From: Cognatishimia sp. MH4019 | GTDB taxonomy: Bacteria > Pseudomonadota > Alphaproteobacteria > Rhodobacterales > Rhodobacteraceae | Assembly: GCF_020177595.1 (NCBI RefSeq) | Contig: NZ_JAHTBL010000004.1 | Location: forward strand, 289,001 to 353,000 | Direction of reading: 5' to 3' | DNA: 64,000 bases | Notes under the pieces: model-generated | What the model saw: only the letters and a program-made list of their open reading frames with translations | Database searches by the model: none | What the model was told of the DNA's origin: nothing | Translations under genes and position numbers: made by a program | In this document: positions 1 to 7,435 of the stretch, piece by piece | Position numbering within the stretch: position 1 is the stretch's first letter | Layout of the letters: each line of letters starts with the position of its first letter

Positions 1-974
1 TCACTGGGGCGATGCTGGGCCTCGCATTTCTGTCGAAATACGCGGCGATCTATTACATCATGTGCGCGGGCTTGGTGGCGCTGGCTTTGCCGCTGGAGCG
101 CCTGAGGGCACGTAACTATGGCATGATCCTGCTCGCCTTCCTGATCACGATTTCGCCCAACATTCTGTGGAATGTCATCAACGGCTTTTCGACCGTTCAG
201 CACACGATGGACAACGCCGATTGGGTGCGCGATCCCAGCGCGCGCGCGGGGCTGAACCTCACCGGGCTCGCCGAGTTTTTCCTGCTGCAATTCGCTGTCT
301 TTGGGCCACTGATCTTTGCCGCTTTGCTGACAATGGGATGGCAAGCGATCCGCGGGCAACTGACCCTGGTTCAGGTCACGTTGCTGCTGTTTGCACTGCC
401 GATTATCGCGGTTGTCTGTATACAGGCGCTGCTATCCGAGGCTTATGCCAACTGGGCCGCCGCCGCATCTATCGCGGGGATCGTGGCGGTAATGCCCTGG
501 CTGATCGAGCGTCCGCGCTGGCTGCGCGCGTCGTTCTGGATAAACGGAGCGGTCAGCGTGGTACTGCCGCTCCTGACCCTCTTCGCAGGCAGCCTGTCGC
601 TGGATGGGGAAAACCTTGTTTTCAATCGCTACGTCGGCCTTGATGAGATGTCGGAAAAGATTTTCCAGCTGGCAGAGGACACTGACCAGACGGTAATTGT
701 CGCGTCGAACCGCGATGTTCTGGCGGATCTTTTCTACACTGGAAAAGGGCGCGGTTTCACGATCTATGCCTCGCCCTTTGAAGGCCGTGCACCGCATCAC
801 TACGCGCTGAAACACCCCTTCGAAAGCACAGGATCGACGGTGCTTTATGTTCAGAAAGAAGGTCGCTCGCGCCCTTGCCCGGAATTTACCAAGTTCGAGA
901 TAAATAATGACGAGGGTAAATACCGGACGCGGCAATACATGGGGTTCGTGATTGAAGGTGACTGTCTCGAATAG
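1..974 (+). CDS. Membrane glycosyltransferase, GT39/ArnT-like (5' end outside window)
   Basis: C-terminal part (about 320 residues) of a polytopic membrane protein. The reading frame is open through the first bases (T-G-A before the first Met), so the true start lies upstream. Several hydrophobic segments fall in the first two thirds, followed by a soluble C-terminal domain of about 120 residues. This is the layout of lipid-linked-sugar glycosyltransferases of the PMT/ArnT (GT39) superfamily, which transfer a sugar from a polyprenyl-phosphate donor to a lipid or protein on the periplasmic side. The N-terminal catalytic Asp/Glu loop would be outside the window, so the assignment rests on topology and general resemblance. 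The acceptor is unknown. The gene converges on the CoA-transferase gene with 3 bases between stops. Confidence 0.6.
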   Translation, partial: TGAMLGLAFLSKYAAIYYIMCAGLVALALPLERLRARNYGMILLAFLITISPNILWNVINGFSTVQHTMDNADWVRDPSARAGLNLTGLAEFFLLQFAVFGPLIFAALLTMGWQAIRGQLTLVQVTLLLFALPIIAVVCIQALLSEAYANWAAAASIAGIVAVMPWLIERPRWLRASFWINGAVSVVLPLLTLFAGSLSLDGENLVFNRYVGLDEMSEKIFQLAEDTDQTVIVASNRDVLADLFYTGKGRGFTIYASPFEGRAPHHYALKHPFESTGSTVLYVQKEGRSRPCPEFTKFEINNDEGKYRTRQYMGFVIEGDCLE

Positions 975-977
975 GCG

Positions 978-2174
978 CTAGATCACCCCATCCGCCCGCA
1001 ATTGAGCGCGGTCTTCCACAGTCAGACCCAACGCGTTCAAAATCTTATCCGTATCCGCCCCCAGCGCAGGCGGGGGTGTCTCAACCGAAAGTGGCGCTCC
1101 GTCAATCCGCGCGCCCGCCCGCACCACAGTGGCGCCCGCTGGCACATTTGGAACGTCGTCAAACCGGGCCAAAAACCCCCGATCCGCGATCTGCGGATGA
1201 GACAGAATTTCAGGCACGCTCATCACCTCACCTGTTGGCACACCCAGAGCGTTTAACTCGCGCACCCAGTGATCGGCGGGCTGTGTGACCAGCACTGTTT
1301 CAAGTTCGACCATCAACCGGAGGCGATTGGCCTTTCGATTCTCGCGCGTAGTGAAATCAGGGTCCTTCAGCAGATCCTCGCGGCCCAGATGACGCGCAAG
1401 GCTGACCCATTGCTCGTCCCGATTGGCCGCGATGTTGATATGCCCGTCGGCCACCCGGAACGTTCCAGACGGCGCAGAGGTCGGGTTCTCGTTGCCGTTT
1501 TGCTGCGGCGCGACACCAGCAATCAGATGATTGGAAATTGCCCAACCCATCGTCGCCAGCGTTGCTTCCAGCATCGACACGTCGATTACACAGCCACGCG
1601 GCGTGGCGTTCAGCGCAGCGCAGATTGCCATGGCAGCGGTCAGGCCGCCCACCGTGTCGGCAACCGGATAGCCTGCGCGCAAAGGCCCCTCGCCCGCGCG
1701 CCCGGTGATCGACATGACACCCGACACGCCTTGGACGATCTGGTCATAGGCGGGGCGATCCCGCCACGGGCCGTCCTGCCCAAAGCCAGAGATTGCAGCA
1801 TAGATCAGCCGGGGGTTTTCGGCGCGCAAGACCTCTGGCCCCAGCCCCAAGCGCGCCATGACACCGGGGCGGTAATTCTCGACCACAACATCCGCGCTGC
1901 GCACGAGCCGTTTTAGCAGATCTGCGCCACGCGGGTCTTTCAGGTTCAACGTGACAGACGATTTCCCTGCATTCTGCGCCAGAAAGCTGACACCCATATT
2001 GGCTGCGTTCAACGCGGAATCAGCGCCCAATTGCCGGGCCAGATCGCCGCCACCCGGGCGTTCTATCTTGATGACCTCGGCACCCAGATGCGCAAGCTGA
2101 TGGCAACAAAACGGACCCGCAAGGACGTTGGTCAAGTCCAGAACCCGCACGCCCGTCAGCACAGAAGTTGTCAT
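978..2174 (-). CDS. CoA-transferase family III (CaiB/BaiF)
   Basis: Class III acyl-CoA transferase of about 398 residues, usual for the family. It has the N-terminal GVRVLDLTNVLAGPF signature, an IKIERPGGGD segment, and the YDQIVQGVSG motif holding the expected catalytic Asp that forms the acyl-anhydride intermediate. Such enzymes move CoA between carboxylic acids (formyl/oxalyl, carnitine, succinyl/itaconate types); the substrate cannot be read here. A TTG eight codons upstream is in frame, but the ATG at 2174 has a GAGGGG ribosome site 8 bases before it and begins the conserved region, so I chose it. It stands alone, divergent from the iron-box/hemP unit. Confidence 0.88.
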   Translation of the reverse strand: MTTSVLTGVRVLDLTNVLAGPFCCHQLAHLGAEVIKIERPGGGDLARQLGADSALNAANMGVSFLAQNAGKSSVTLNLKDPRGADLLKRLVRSADVVVENYRPGVMARLGLGPEVLRAENPRLIYAAISGFGQDGPWRDRPAYDQIVQGVSGVMSITGRAGEGPLRAGYPVADTVGGLTAAMAICAALNATPRGCVIDVSMLEATLATMGWAISNHLIAGVAPQQNGNENPTSAPSGTFRVADGHINIAANRDEQWVSLARHLGREDLLKDPDFTTRENRKANRLRLMVELETVLVTQPADHWVRELNALGVPTGEVMSVPEILSHPQIADRGFLARFDDVPNVPAGATVVRAGARIDGAPLSVETPPPALGADTDKILNALGLTVEDRAQLRADGVI

Positions 2175-2242
2175 CGTAATGCCCCTCGTTCCTGACAAGC
2201 ACGCTATGCGAGCGCTGCGTCAGCGTCCATCAGCCTATTTAT

Positions 2243-2259
2243 CTGACTAATTTTATCAG
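2243..2259 (+). promoter_or_regulatory. Iron-responsive operator (Iron-Rhodo-box-like, CTGA-N9-TCAG)
   Basis: Palindromic CTGACTAATTTTATCAG about 105 bases upstream of the microgene/hemP pair. The same CTGA-N9-TCAG form recurs at 18227-18243 before the imelysin operon. Rhodobacterales are known from comparative genomics to carry an iron-responsive box of this TGA-N9-TCA form, attributed to an IscR-type regulator. The match of element and iron-related targets supports a role in iron-limited derepression. Binding itself is inferred. Confidence 0.7.
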
Positions 2260-2365
2260 GATTGACGGGAACCCGCACACTCCCTATCTTGGATCGTGTT
2301 AGAGAATCCATCCAAGCCACCCTGTTCTCAGGTCAGCCCGGAGCCATAGCGCAACAGGAGAGACC

Positions 2366-2485
2366 ATGACAACGCCAATGACCCGCCGCCTCTGGCGCGC
2401 CCTGATCGAGGCCACCCACACAGGCCTCTGCCCGACCGAACGCCGTTTGGCCCGCAGCCTGGACCGGATTGAATCATGGGGTTGA
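2366..2485 (+). CDS. 39-residue microprotein upstream of hemP
   Basis: Short frame with a good ribosome site (AGGAG, 5 bases before ATG), encoding a basic peptide that begins MTTPMTRRLWRALIEATHTG and ends in SLDRIESWG, with a central GLCPTERR motif. Its TGA overlaps the hemP ATG by one base (TGATG), so the two are probably translationally coupled and share the iron-box promoter. I do not recognise a family. There is no signal peptide or membrane segment; one Cys lies in the middle. The Arg-rich amphipathic composition could mean protein or nucleic-acid binding, or the frame may act mainly as a leader for hemP translation. Coding status rests on the ribosome site, the coupling and the protein-like composition. 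Confidence 0.6.
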   Translation: MTTPMTRRLWRALIEATHTGLCPTERRLARSLDRIESWG

Positions 2486-2649
2486 TGATGACCGGACGCC
2501 CCGCCCCCACACCGCAACTGGTCGATGACACGCCCAGCTATGATGCGCAGGACCTCACAGGACAGGACGGGCTGGCCCGGATCGTTCTCAAAGACCAAAT
2601 CTACACCCTACGCATCACCCGTGCGGGGAAACTGATCCTCACCAAGTAA
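2485..2649 (+). CDS. hemP: Hemin uptake protein HemP
   Basis: 54-residue protein whose C-terminal half, IYTLRITRAGKLILTK, is the diagnostic HemP (PF10636) core. HemP is a small protein of iron-limited cells. In other proteobacteria it accompanies haem-uptake genes, and its Bradyrhizobium/Burkholderia relatives (HmuP) act as co-activators of haem receptor expression. It follows the 39-codon microgene with stop/start overlap and lies downstream of an iron box, which fits induction under iron starvation. No haem receptor or ABC genes are adjacent in this window. An ATG at 2476 is also in frame, but 2485 fits the overlap with the preceding stop. Confidence 0.85.
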   Translation: MMTGRPAPTPQLVDDTPSYDAQDLTGQDGLARIVLKDQIYTLRITRAGKLILTK

Positions 2650-2690
2650 CCCCGCCACACGCGGACACTCCGCGCTTAGCCAAGGTCGCC

Positions 2691-2933
2691 ATGTCGAAAG
2701 TTCCAAGCCCCTGCATTGACGTCTGCAAGTTCAAACGTCAGGGCCATTGCATCGGCTGTTCGATGACGAAGCCCCAGAAATCGCTGTTCAAGCAGCTTAA
2801 AAAAGCGAAACACCAGCAGGCGTTCGTGCACATGCTGGTGTCTCAACAAGACGCTTTAGGCAAATATAAGCACTGGGCAGAGGCCTATGCCAAGAAGTGC
2901 CGGAAGAAAGGGGCCAAAAACCCCGCCGCTTAG
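2691..2933 (+). CDS. DUF1289 family protein
   Basis: 80-residue protein with the DUF1289 (PF06945) pattern SPCIDVCKF...GHCIGCSMT near the N-terminus. Four cysteines (8, 12, 20, 23) are spaced as in a small metal or Fe-S binding site, and the rest is a Lys-rich helical tail. The function of the family is unknown. The start has no strong ribosome site but the conserved region begins at residue 6. Its stop overlaps the stop of the convergent dps gene by 3 bases. Position next to hemP and Dps suggests, but does not show, a link to iron handling. Confidence 0.85.
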   Translation: MSKVPSPCIDVCKFKRQGHCIGCSMTKPQKSLFKQLKKAKHQQAFVHMLVSQQDALGKYKHWAEAYAKKCRKKGAKNPAA

Positions 2934-3400
2934 CGCAGATGCGCGCGCAGCATCCAGGCGAATTTCTCGTGGGTCTGACCGCGCGCGATGCACAAATCCT
3001 CGGTCAACGTATCGCCATGCTCGGCAGCCAGTTCACCGGCACCGCCAAGCGTCGCAGCCAACGTGACCTGCGCATCCATCATTGCTTTGATCATGGTTTT
3101 ATCATCTGCGTGCCCGTCATGCTCGGTCACCTTTGAGCGCTTGAGCATTCCCGCAAGCATGCCTTCGGCGTGGGCATCCAGCGCTTTGATCCGCTCTGCC
3201 AAGTCGTCTTGGGCGACGAAATGATCTTCGTAGATTTCCTGAAACAACGCGTGCAGCGGGCCAAAGCCCATGCCCGTCACGTTCCAGTGAAAGTTTTGCG
3301 CCAGCATGGTGGTGACAGCCGTCTCGGCAACCGACTGATTCAGAGCCTCCGCAATTGCAGTGGTGGCGTCGGGGCTCAGGTTCGCAGCAGTTTGTGTCAT
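2930..3400 (-). CDS. Dps/ferritin-like DNA-protection protein (first copy)
   Basis: 156-residue Dps-family protein. Dps forms dodecameric shells that oxidise Fe(II) with peroxide and store iron. Expected ferroxidase ligands are present with the family spacing: H38 in NFHWNV, H50, D65 and E69 in DDLAER. The ATG at 3400 is preceded by GAGG at good distance; an upstream in-frame extension lacks this and is rejected. I found no EcfG-type promoter before it, unlike the second Dps at 13667-14164, so the two copies are probably regulated differently. It converges with the DUF1289 gene. Confidence 0.9.
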   Translation of the reverse strand: MTQTAANLSPDATTAIAEALNQSVAETAVTTMLAQNFHWNVTGMGFGPLHALFQEIYEDHFVAQDDLAERIKALDAHAEGMLAGMLKRSKVTEHDGHADDKTMIKAMMDAQVTLAATLGGAGELAAEHGDTLTEDLCIARGQTHEKFAWMLRAHLR

Positions 3401-3491
3401 TGTGGTATCCTCGTGATAAATATCAGCTGGCTGGCGACGGCTGGCTCGCTTCCCGTTAAAGATAAGCGAGTTCAATCGAAAGCCAAGTAGT

Positions 3492-3512
3492 TTTTTAGAA
3501 TAATTCTAAAAA
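3492..3512 (-). terminator. AT-rich inverted repeat, possible terminator
   Basis: Perfect 10-base arms (TTTTTAGAAT / ATTCTAAAAA) around one base, spanning the stop of the hypothetical gene at 3506-3928. The stem is weak (AT-rich) and read on the minus strand is not followed by a long U tract. It may terminate that gene before dps or serve as an operator for dps. Confidence 0.4.
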
Positions 3513-3928
3513 CCGAGCTGGGCGAGTAGCGACAAGACCATCCGGTGCGTGTATTTCGGCAAGCGCGAGCCAAGCAGGAACGCAGCACTGTCGGTATCAT
3601 CGTCACGCATCGCCGTAATCAACGACAGCAACCAGGCCTCATCGAAAGAGGCAACATGAACTGTTGGATGAAACACGACCGGCGCTTGCCCCCATGTGTC
3701 GCGCAGTAATTGCATCAGCGTCGTCGCTAAAATCTCGCGTTGAAGTGCAATGCCACAACCCACAGCAGCGCACACACAATAGCTGTCGACCCGCCCTGAG
3801 ATGCGCGAGGCCCGCAGCAAATGCCGTAACGGTACCAATGTCGTGCGTTTCGTCTCGTCTAGCAGCATCGTGCGCTGCACTGACTTCAAAACGACTGGCT
3901 CGTTCAGAGAAACTGCATGTAAGGCCAT
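3506..3928 (-). CDS. Conserved-looking hypothetical protein
   Basis: 140-residue soluble protein without signal peptide or membrane segments. Features include a LDETKRTTLVPLRHLLRASR segment, a Cys-containing SYCVCAAVGCG stretch and a C-terminal RLPKYTHRMVLSLLAQLGF. I recognise no domain. The composition is protein-like and resembles lone hypothetical proteins of roseobacters, but no ribosome site is obvious before the ATG, so an internal Met (residue 21) could be the start. It reads toward dps with about 105 bases between, which makes co-transcription uncertain. Confidence 0.6.
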   Translation of the reverse strand: MALHAVSLNEPVVLKSVQRTMLLDETKRTTLVPLRHLLRASRISGRVDSYCVCAAVGCGIALQREILATTLMQLLRDTWGQAPVVFHPTVHVASFDEAWLLSLITAMRDDDTDSAAFLLGSRLPKYTHRMVLSLLAQLGF

Positions 3929-4086
3929 AGTAAAGAATCTTACCCGGATTATTCCTGATTAAAATAATAAGATTATGGCTGCCTGCATAGTGTCGAGGTG
4001 ACGCAGTTCGGCCAAAAGCCCCACAAAAAAGGGATTGCATAGGTATTCAATCAGAGTAGTCTCTGCGCGACAGCATACGGAGATAC

Positions 4087-5055
4087 ATGATGACCCCCGC
4101 AGATATGGAAGCTCGAATCGTCCGCTATGGCGATCTGGTGCCCTGCAAGACCGCCTTTATCGACGCCCACACCCCTGGCAGTGATCAGAAAGAGAACTTT
4201 ACGATCATCGGCGGCGGCGTCTCGGAAAGTGCCGATCAGCATGTCCATATCCGTGACACGCCTGGGTTTAACATCGGGGCCGCTGGACAGCCTCCAAAAT
4301 GCCGCAACTCGCTTCATACGCATTCGACCGCAGAAGTGTTTTTCGTTCTCAAGGGCCGCTGGCGGTTCTTTTGGGGCCGCTGGGGCAACGCGGGCGAGGT
4401 CGTATTGGAGGAAGGCGATATCTTCAACATCCCCACCGGCATTTTTCGCGGGTTCGAGAATATCGGCACCGATTACGGGATGATCATGGCGATCCTCGGT
4501 GGCGACGATGCGGGTGGCGGTGTTCTCTGGGCCCCCCAAGTGATCGAGGATGCAGCCGATCACGGGCTGGTTCTGGGCGAAAATGGCAAGCTCTATGATA
4601 CCAAGAAGGGCGAAACGCTACCCGATGGCATCGCGCCGATGCCCTTGCTGGATCAAGCTGTTTTGGATCGTATGCCTGAACCCACGACGGCAGATGTCAT
4701 CCCCAACTATGTCGCGCGTTATTGGGATATGATGGCGCTGGCCGACCGCCAGCCCGCCGATGTCATCTCAGAGACCGGCATGCTGCGCGACAAACCCGGC
4801 TTTACAGTGGAACTGCTCGCACGCGGCTCCATTTCAGATGACAGCTACAGCACGGACACGCACGAAGTTCTCATGCCTGTGCGCGGTCACTGGAAGCTAA
4901 GTTACGAGGGCGGTGAAACCGTGTTGAACCCCGGCGATACCTGCGCTGTACCGCCCGGCGTCACGCGCAGTCTGCGCCCTTCGATGACCGGCGAGGCAAG
5001 CCTTTATCGGATTCGCAGCACCGATGATCCCGCAGGTCCGACGCTGCCGGTTTAG
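4087..5055 (+). CDS. Bicupin protein (two cupin domains)
   Basis: 322-residue cytosolic protein with two double-stranded beta-helix (cupin) halves. The N-terminal half has the metal-type motif HTHSTAEVFFVLKGRWRF and then GDIFNIPTGIFRGFEN. The C-terminal half has TDTHEVLMPVRGHWKL and GDTCAVPPGVTRSL. Metal-ligand His residues are clear in the first half (H-T-H) and reduced in the second, so catalysis, if any, is probably N-terminal. Family members include dioxygenases, isomerases and sugar-acid or aromatic ring-cleaving enzymes; none can be chosen here. GGAG lies 5 bases before the ATG. It is monocistronic and converges with the small gene at 5059-5265. Confidence 0.85.
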   Translation: MMTPADMEARIVRYGDLVPCKTAFIDAHTPGSDQKENFTIIGGGVSESADQHVHIRDTPGFNIGAAGQPPKCRNSLHTHSTAEVFFVLKGRWRFFWGRWGNAGEVVLEEGDIFNIPTGIFRGFENIGTDYGMIMAILGGDDAGGGVLWAPQVIEDAADHGLVLGENGKLYDTKKGETLPDGIAPMPLLDQAVLDRMPEPTTADVIPNYVARYWDMMALADRQPADVISETGMLRDKPGFTVELLARGSISDDSYSTDTHEVLMPVRGHWKLSYEGGETVLNPGDTCAVPPGVTRSLRPSMTGEASLYRIRSTDDPAGPTLPV

Positions 5056-5058
5056 GCG

Positions 5059-5265
5059 CTAAATAAATCCGAGCCGGCCCAGCGCATCGCGGGCCTGCTC
5101 ACTTTCTTTTGGAGTGCCGTCCAGCACAGACGAATTGAGACGCTGCACAACAGAGCTGAGCTTTTGATCTGCAATCTGCCCGCGCAAAAGCGTCATAAGC
5201 TGATCATCCCGCATTTGCAGAATGGCGCTGGCAAGGTCCTGTTCGACCTTTTGAAAGTTAGACAT
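5059..5265 (-). CDS. Small hypothetical protein (68 residues)
   Basis: Acidic-to-neutral, predicted helical protein beginning MSNFQKVEQDLASAILQMRD and ending RDALGRLGFI. A GGGGA ribosome site precedes the ATG. No Cys, signal peptide or membrane segment, and no recognised family. The stop lies 3 bases from the stop of the convergent bicupin gene. The 281 bases upstream (5266-5546) hold no confident gene; short protein-like but start-less stretches exist there on both strands and may be remnants. Confidence 0.6.
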   Translation of the reverse strand: MSNFQKVEQDLASAILQMRDDQLMTLLRGQIADQKLSSVVQRLNSSVLDGTPKESEQARDALGRLGFI

Positions 5266-5546
5266 GGCGATCCCCAGGTTCTGTCGTCTCCCTGTTACTT
5301 TTCTGACATCCTAATCGATTCTCACCAAACGATTTTTCAGGATCCCATAAGCACAAAGCGCCGCAGCGCGTGTAATTGACCGATGGCATCAAGGCCCAAA
5401 TCGTCAATGATTACTGGTGAGCCCGTCTCGAAGATGGCGGCGCGCTGGCCATAAGCCAACGCGTCGATGTTTTTCTTGTTAATTTAGAAACCGGTACGCC
5501 AACGCCCGAAGTGGTCTGGGCAGTTGGTATCCGTGGGGCGTCACGC

Positions 5547-6257
5547 CTAGATCGGCAACCCGTAATAGCTGCGCAAATCATCCAGCCAATTCCGGTTTAC
5601 CCGGTTGATCGCTTCAAGCTGTGGCGCATCGGCCAATTCGCTCGAGGTCAAATCCAGCACCAGATGAGTATCTTGGGCTGCTTTATGGCGCAGCTTTTCT
5701 AAAGGGATGACAAGCTGACGACCGGGCAAAACATTGCCGTTATCGATCACCATATGCGTGATTTTACGTTCTTCAGGTGTCATGAGGAAATCAACCAGAT
5801 TGCCGAGTTCCCCGTCAGTGCCGAACACATCAGTTCCTTGGATCGTCGTGAATTGATCAAGATCATCAATTAGCTCCTCTGCAACACTGCTGTCTTGCTC
5901 TTGCCGACGCTGTCTGATCAGAGCCGCCATCATCGCGGGCGAGATCGTGTTGCCAAAAGGACCGACGACAACCGGCGGCATAGCGTCCAAGAAAATAGTG
6001 TCGTCTTCTTTCCAGACCGGCGCAGCCTCAAGCTGAGCGGCGGTGATATCAAGTTCGATAGATCGATCTTCAATCGAAATATCGGAAATCATTTTGCTGG
6101 ATATCAGCACGGTATCGCTTTGAAGCCAGCTTCCAGTATCGACCAGCAGAAAGGCCAATGTGCCATCCGCGATCGAGAAGAATACATCTTTCACGGGATA
6201 GCTGTTGTCATTTATCTGCGCGTCATATCGCGCCAGATCTCCGAGTGAAAATAGCAT
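5547..6257 (-). CDS. PRC-barrel domain protein
   Basis: 236-residue protein with PRC-barrel modules in both halves: an N-terminal segment MLFSLGDLARYDAQINDNSY with GTLAFLLVDTGSW, and a central GTDVFGTDGELGNLVDFLM followed by KITHMVIDNG and RQLVIPLEKL. PRC-barrels occur in the photosynthetic reaction-centre H subunit and in stress or RNA-related proteins; the role here is unknown. The ATG at 6257 has a perfect AGGAGG 6 bases upstream, so the longer upstream frame is rejected. A perfect GGAAC-N16-CGTT EcfG-type promoter lies at 6277-6301, placing the gene in the general stress regulon. Confidence 0.85.
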   Translation of the reverse strand: MLFSLGDLARYDAQINDNSYPVKDVFFSIADGTLAFLLVDTGSWLQSDTVLISSKMISDISIEDRSIELDITAAQLEAAPVWKEDDTIFLDAMPPVVVGPFGNTISPAMMAALIRQRRQEQDSSVAEELIDDLDQFTTIQGTDVFGTDGELGNLVDFLMTPEERKITHMVIDNGNVLPGRQLVIPLEKLRHKAAQDTHLVLDLTSSELADAPQLEAINRVNRNWLDDLRSYYGLPI

Positions 6258-6276
6258 ACGTAACCTCCTGCAACTC

Positions 6277-6301
6277 AACGAATGTCTTTTGAGAAAGTTC
6301 C
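6277..6301 (-). promoter_or_regulatory. EcfG-type promoter for the PRC-barrel gene
   Basis: On the minus strand: GGAAC at 6301-6297, 16 bases, CGTT at 6280-6277, ending 19 bases before the ATG. This matches the alphaproteobacterial general-stress sigma factor consensus exactly. Its -35 element directly abuts that of the opposite-facing promoter at 6302, forming GTTCCGGAAC. Confidence 0.8.
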
Positions 6302-6327
6302 GGAACCTTTGGGGTGAGTCGCCCGTT
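6302..6327 (+). promoter_or_regulatory. EcfG-type promoter for the small membrane protein gene
   Basis: GGAAC at 6302-6306, 17 bases, CGTT at 6324-6327, 33 bases before the ATG at 6361. Exact match to the EcfG consensus, abutting the divergent promoter. Confidence 0.8.
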
Positions 6328-6360
6328 GTCCAACTGAACAGCCAACGAAAGGACGAGAAA

Positions 6361-6528
6361 ATGAATATCGATATTTTTGTCGCCGGGCTCGTTGGAGTAA
6401 CTTTTGTTGCCGTGCTTATCTTCGCGTTGACGTCGAAGAAGAAGACACAAGAACGCATGGCTGATGACGATGCTCCCAAGTCCAGTCTTGCAGCGGATAG
6501 CAACGACCATCGCCGCGCAGACTACTGA
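6361..6528 (+). CDS. Small single-pass membrane protein (55 residues)
   Basis: Starts MNIDIFVAGLVGVTFVAVLI, giving one hydrophobic segment (about residues 5-23), then KKK and an acidic, disordered cytoplasmic tail. An AAGGACGAG ribosome site precedes the ATG. The gene is flanked by its own perfect EcfG promoter and a strong terminator, so it is an independent, stress-controlled unit. No family recognised; it resembles the many short membrane proteins of unknown function in alphaproteobacterial GSR regulons. Confidence 0.75.
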   Translation: MNIDIFVAGLVGVTFVAVLIFALTSKKKTQERMADDDAPKSSLAADSNDHRRADY

Positions 6529-6550
6529 GCGATCTGACAATCAAATGAAA

Positions 6551-6585
6551 ACGCCCCGCTCCACATAGGAGCGGGGCGTTTTTTT
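6551..6585 (+). terminator. Rho-independent terminator after the 55-residue membrane protein
   Basis: GC-rich stem ACGCCCCGCTCC / GGAGCGGGGCGT with a 5-base loop followed by seven T residues. Reading the other way it may also end the 6604-6954 gene. Confidence 0.9.
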
Positions 6586-6603
6586 GTTTGAAAGAGCGAC
6601 TAT

Positions 6604-6954
6604 TTAGCTGCGGCGCGCGTTTGATGCGTGAGAGCCAGCTTGCAAGCCATAAAGAAAGGCCTCTACCAGAGGTGGCGCTGTCACGGCTTTTGCGGCGGTT
6701 TCGGTAGTTTCCGGTTTCGGCGTTTGTTCGGAATCTCCCGAGCTCATTAAAACACCAATGATCACCAAACCGACACCACTATATATGGCTGCGATAATCA
6801 GAGCCGCTTGGAGAGCGCCAAAAGCAACTTCTAGTACGATCCAGCCAGCGGTGGTCAGAAAACCGATGCCGACGGCGATAAGGATAGACGCACAAATGCC
6901 CAGGGCGGCGCGACGGCCGGCCCGGGCAAAGGCGTTTTCAATTGCGCTGAGCAT
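6604..6954 (-). CDS. Holin-like / YqjE-type two-helix membrane protein
   Basis: 116-residue protein with two hydrophobic helices (about residues 19-40 and 46-70) and a polar Thr/Pro-rich C-terminal tail. It follows the DUF883 gene with one base between stop and start, the same arrangement as yqjD-yqjE in E. coli, where the second protein belongs to the PF07332-like holin superfamily. No phage genes surround it, so I do not read it as a prophage holin. GCGGA precedes the ATG at 6954. It is expected to be co-expressed from the EcfG promoter at 7323-7348. Confidence 0.7.
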   Translation of the reverse strand: MLSAIENAFARAGRRAALGICASILIAVGIGFLTTAGWIVLEVAFGALQAALIIAAIYSGVGLVIIGVLMSSGDSEQTPKPETTETAAKAVTAPPLVEAFLYGLQAGSHASNARRS

Positions 6955-6955
6955 A

Positions 6956-7288
6956 TTATTTCCGCGAACCCAGCATACCAATCAGGAAACCGACGCCGGC
7001 TGCGATCCCAAGCGCAGTCGCCGGTTGGCGTGTTACAAAATCATTGGCTTCTGCGCCAAGTTTTTGCGCTTTGACCTGTGCGTCGGCCAGCTGAGCAGCG
7101 CCAACATCGCGAGCTTGTTCAACGCGTTCGCGCACCTTCTCCTTGGCGTCTTCGGTTTTCGCGGTCCCCATCTCGGCCATCAGCGACGTCAGTTCTGCAA
7201 TGTCTGATTTGATGGTGTTGATCTGCTCTGCCAGATCACCGGTGTTGGGACTTTTTGCTTTGCCATTTGTCATCGATGTATTCGCCAT
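6956..7288 (-). CDS. DUF883 (ElaB/YqjD-type) inner-membrane-anchored protein
   Basis: 110 residues: a polar coiled-coil-like helix (about 17-85, rich in Glu, Lys and Ala) and a C-terminal glycine-rich hydrophobic anchor ATALGIAAGVGFLIGMLGSRK. This is the hallmark layout of the ElaB/YqjD/DUF883 family; E. coli members bind ribosomes at the membrane in stationary phase. GGAGG lies 5 bases before the ATG. A perfect EcfG promoter stands 34 bases upstream of the ATG. First gene of a two-gene operon with the holin-like protein. Confidence 0.85.
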   Translation of the reverse strand: MANTSMTNGKAKSPNTGDLAEQINTIKSDIAELTSLMAEMGTAKTEDAKEKVRERVEQARDVGAAQLADAQVKAQKLGAEANDFVTRQPATALGIAAGVGFLIGMLGSRK

Positions 7289-7322
7289 GACGGCCTCCTT
7301 TGCGTTGCGTGTCTGAGAAATG

Positions 7323-7348
7323 AACGCATTGCTGCCTTCGGAAGTTCC
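7323..7348 (-). promoter_or_regulatory. EcfG-type promoter for the DUF883 operon
   Basis: Minus strand GGAAC (7348-7344), 17 bases, CGTT (7326-7323). Exact consensus match, correctly oriented. Confidence 0.8.
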
Positions 7349-7361
7349 CTGAAAAAACTTG

Positions 7362-7387
7362 GGAACTGCACGGCACTGGCGTGAGTT
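7362..7387 (+). promoter_or_regulatory. EcfG-like promoter (one mismatch) for the DUF1328 gene
   Basis: GGAAC at 7362-7366, 17 bases, AGTT at 7384-7387 (CGTT expected), 48 bases before the ATG at 7436. The same AGTT variant occurs before nepR. Confidence 0.5.
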
Positions 7388-7435
7388 TATTTTTCATCTT
7401 GGGCCATCTGGCCGTAACCTTTTGGAGGAAAAACA

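Noticed and set aside
6604-6954. Holin-like protein as a prophage marker
   Set aside because: It follows a DUF883 gene in the yqjD-yqjE arrangement and no other phage gene is near.
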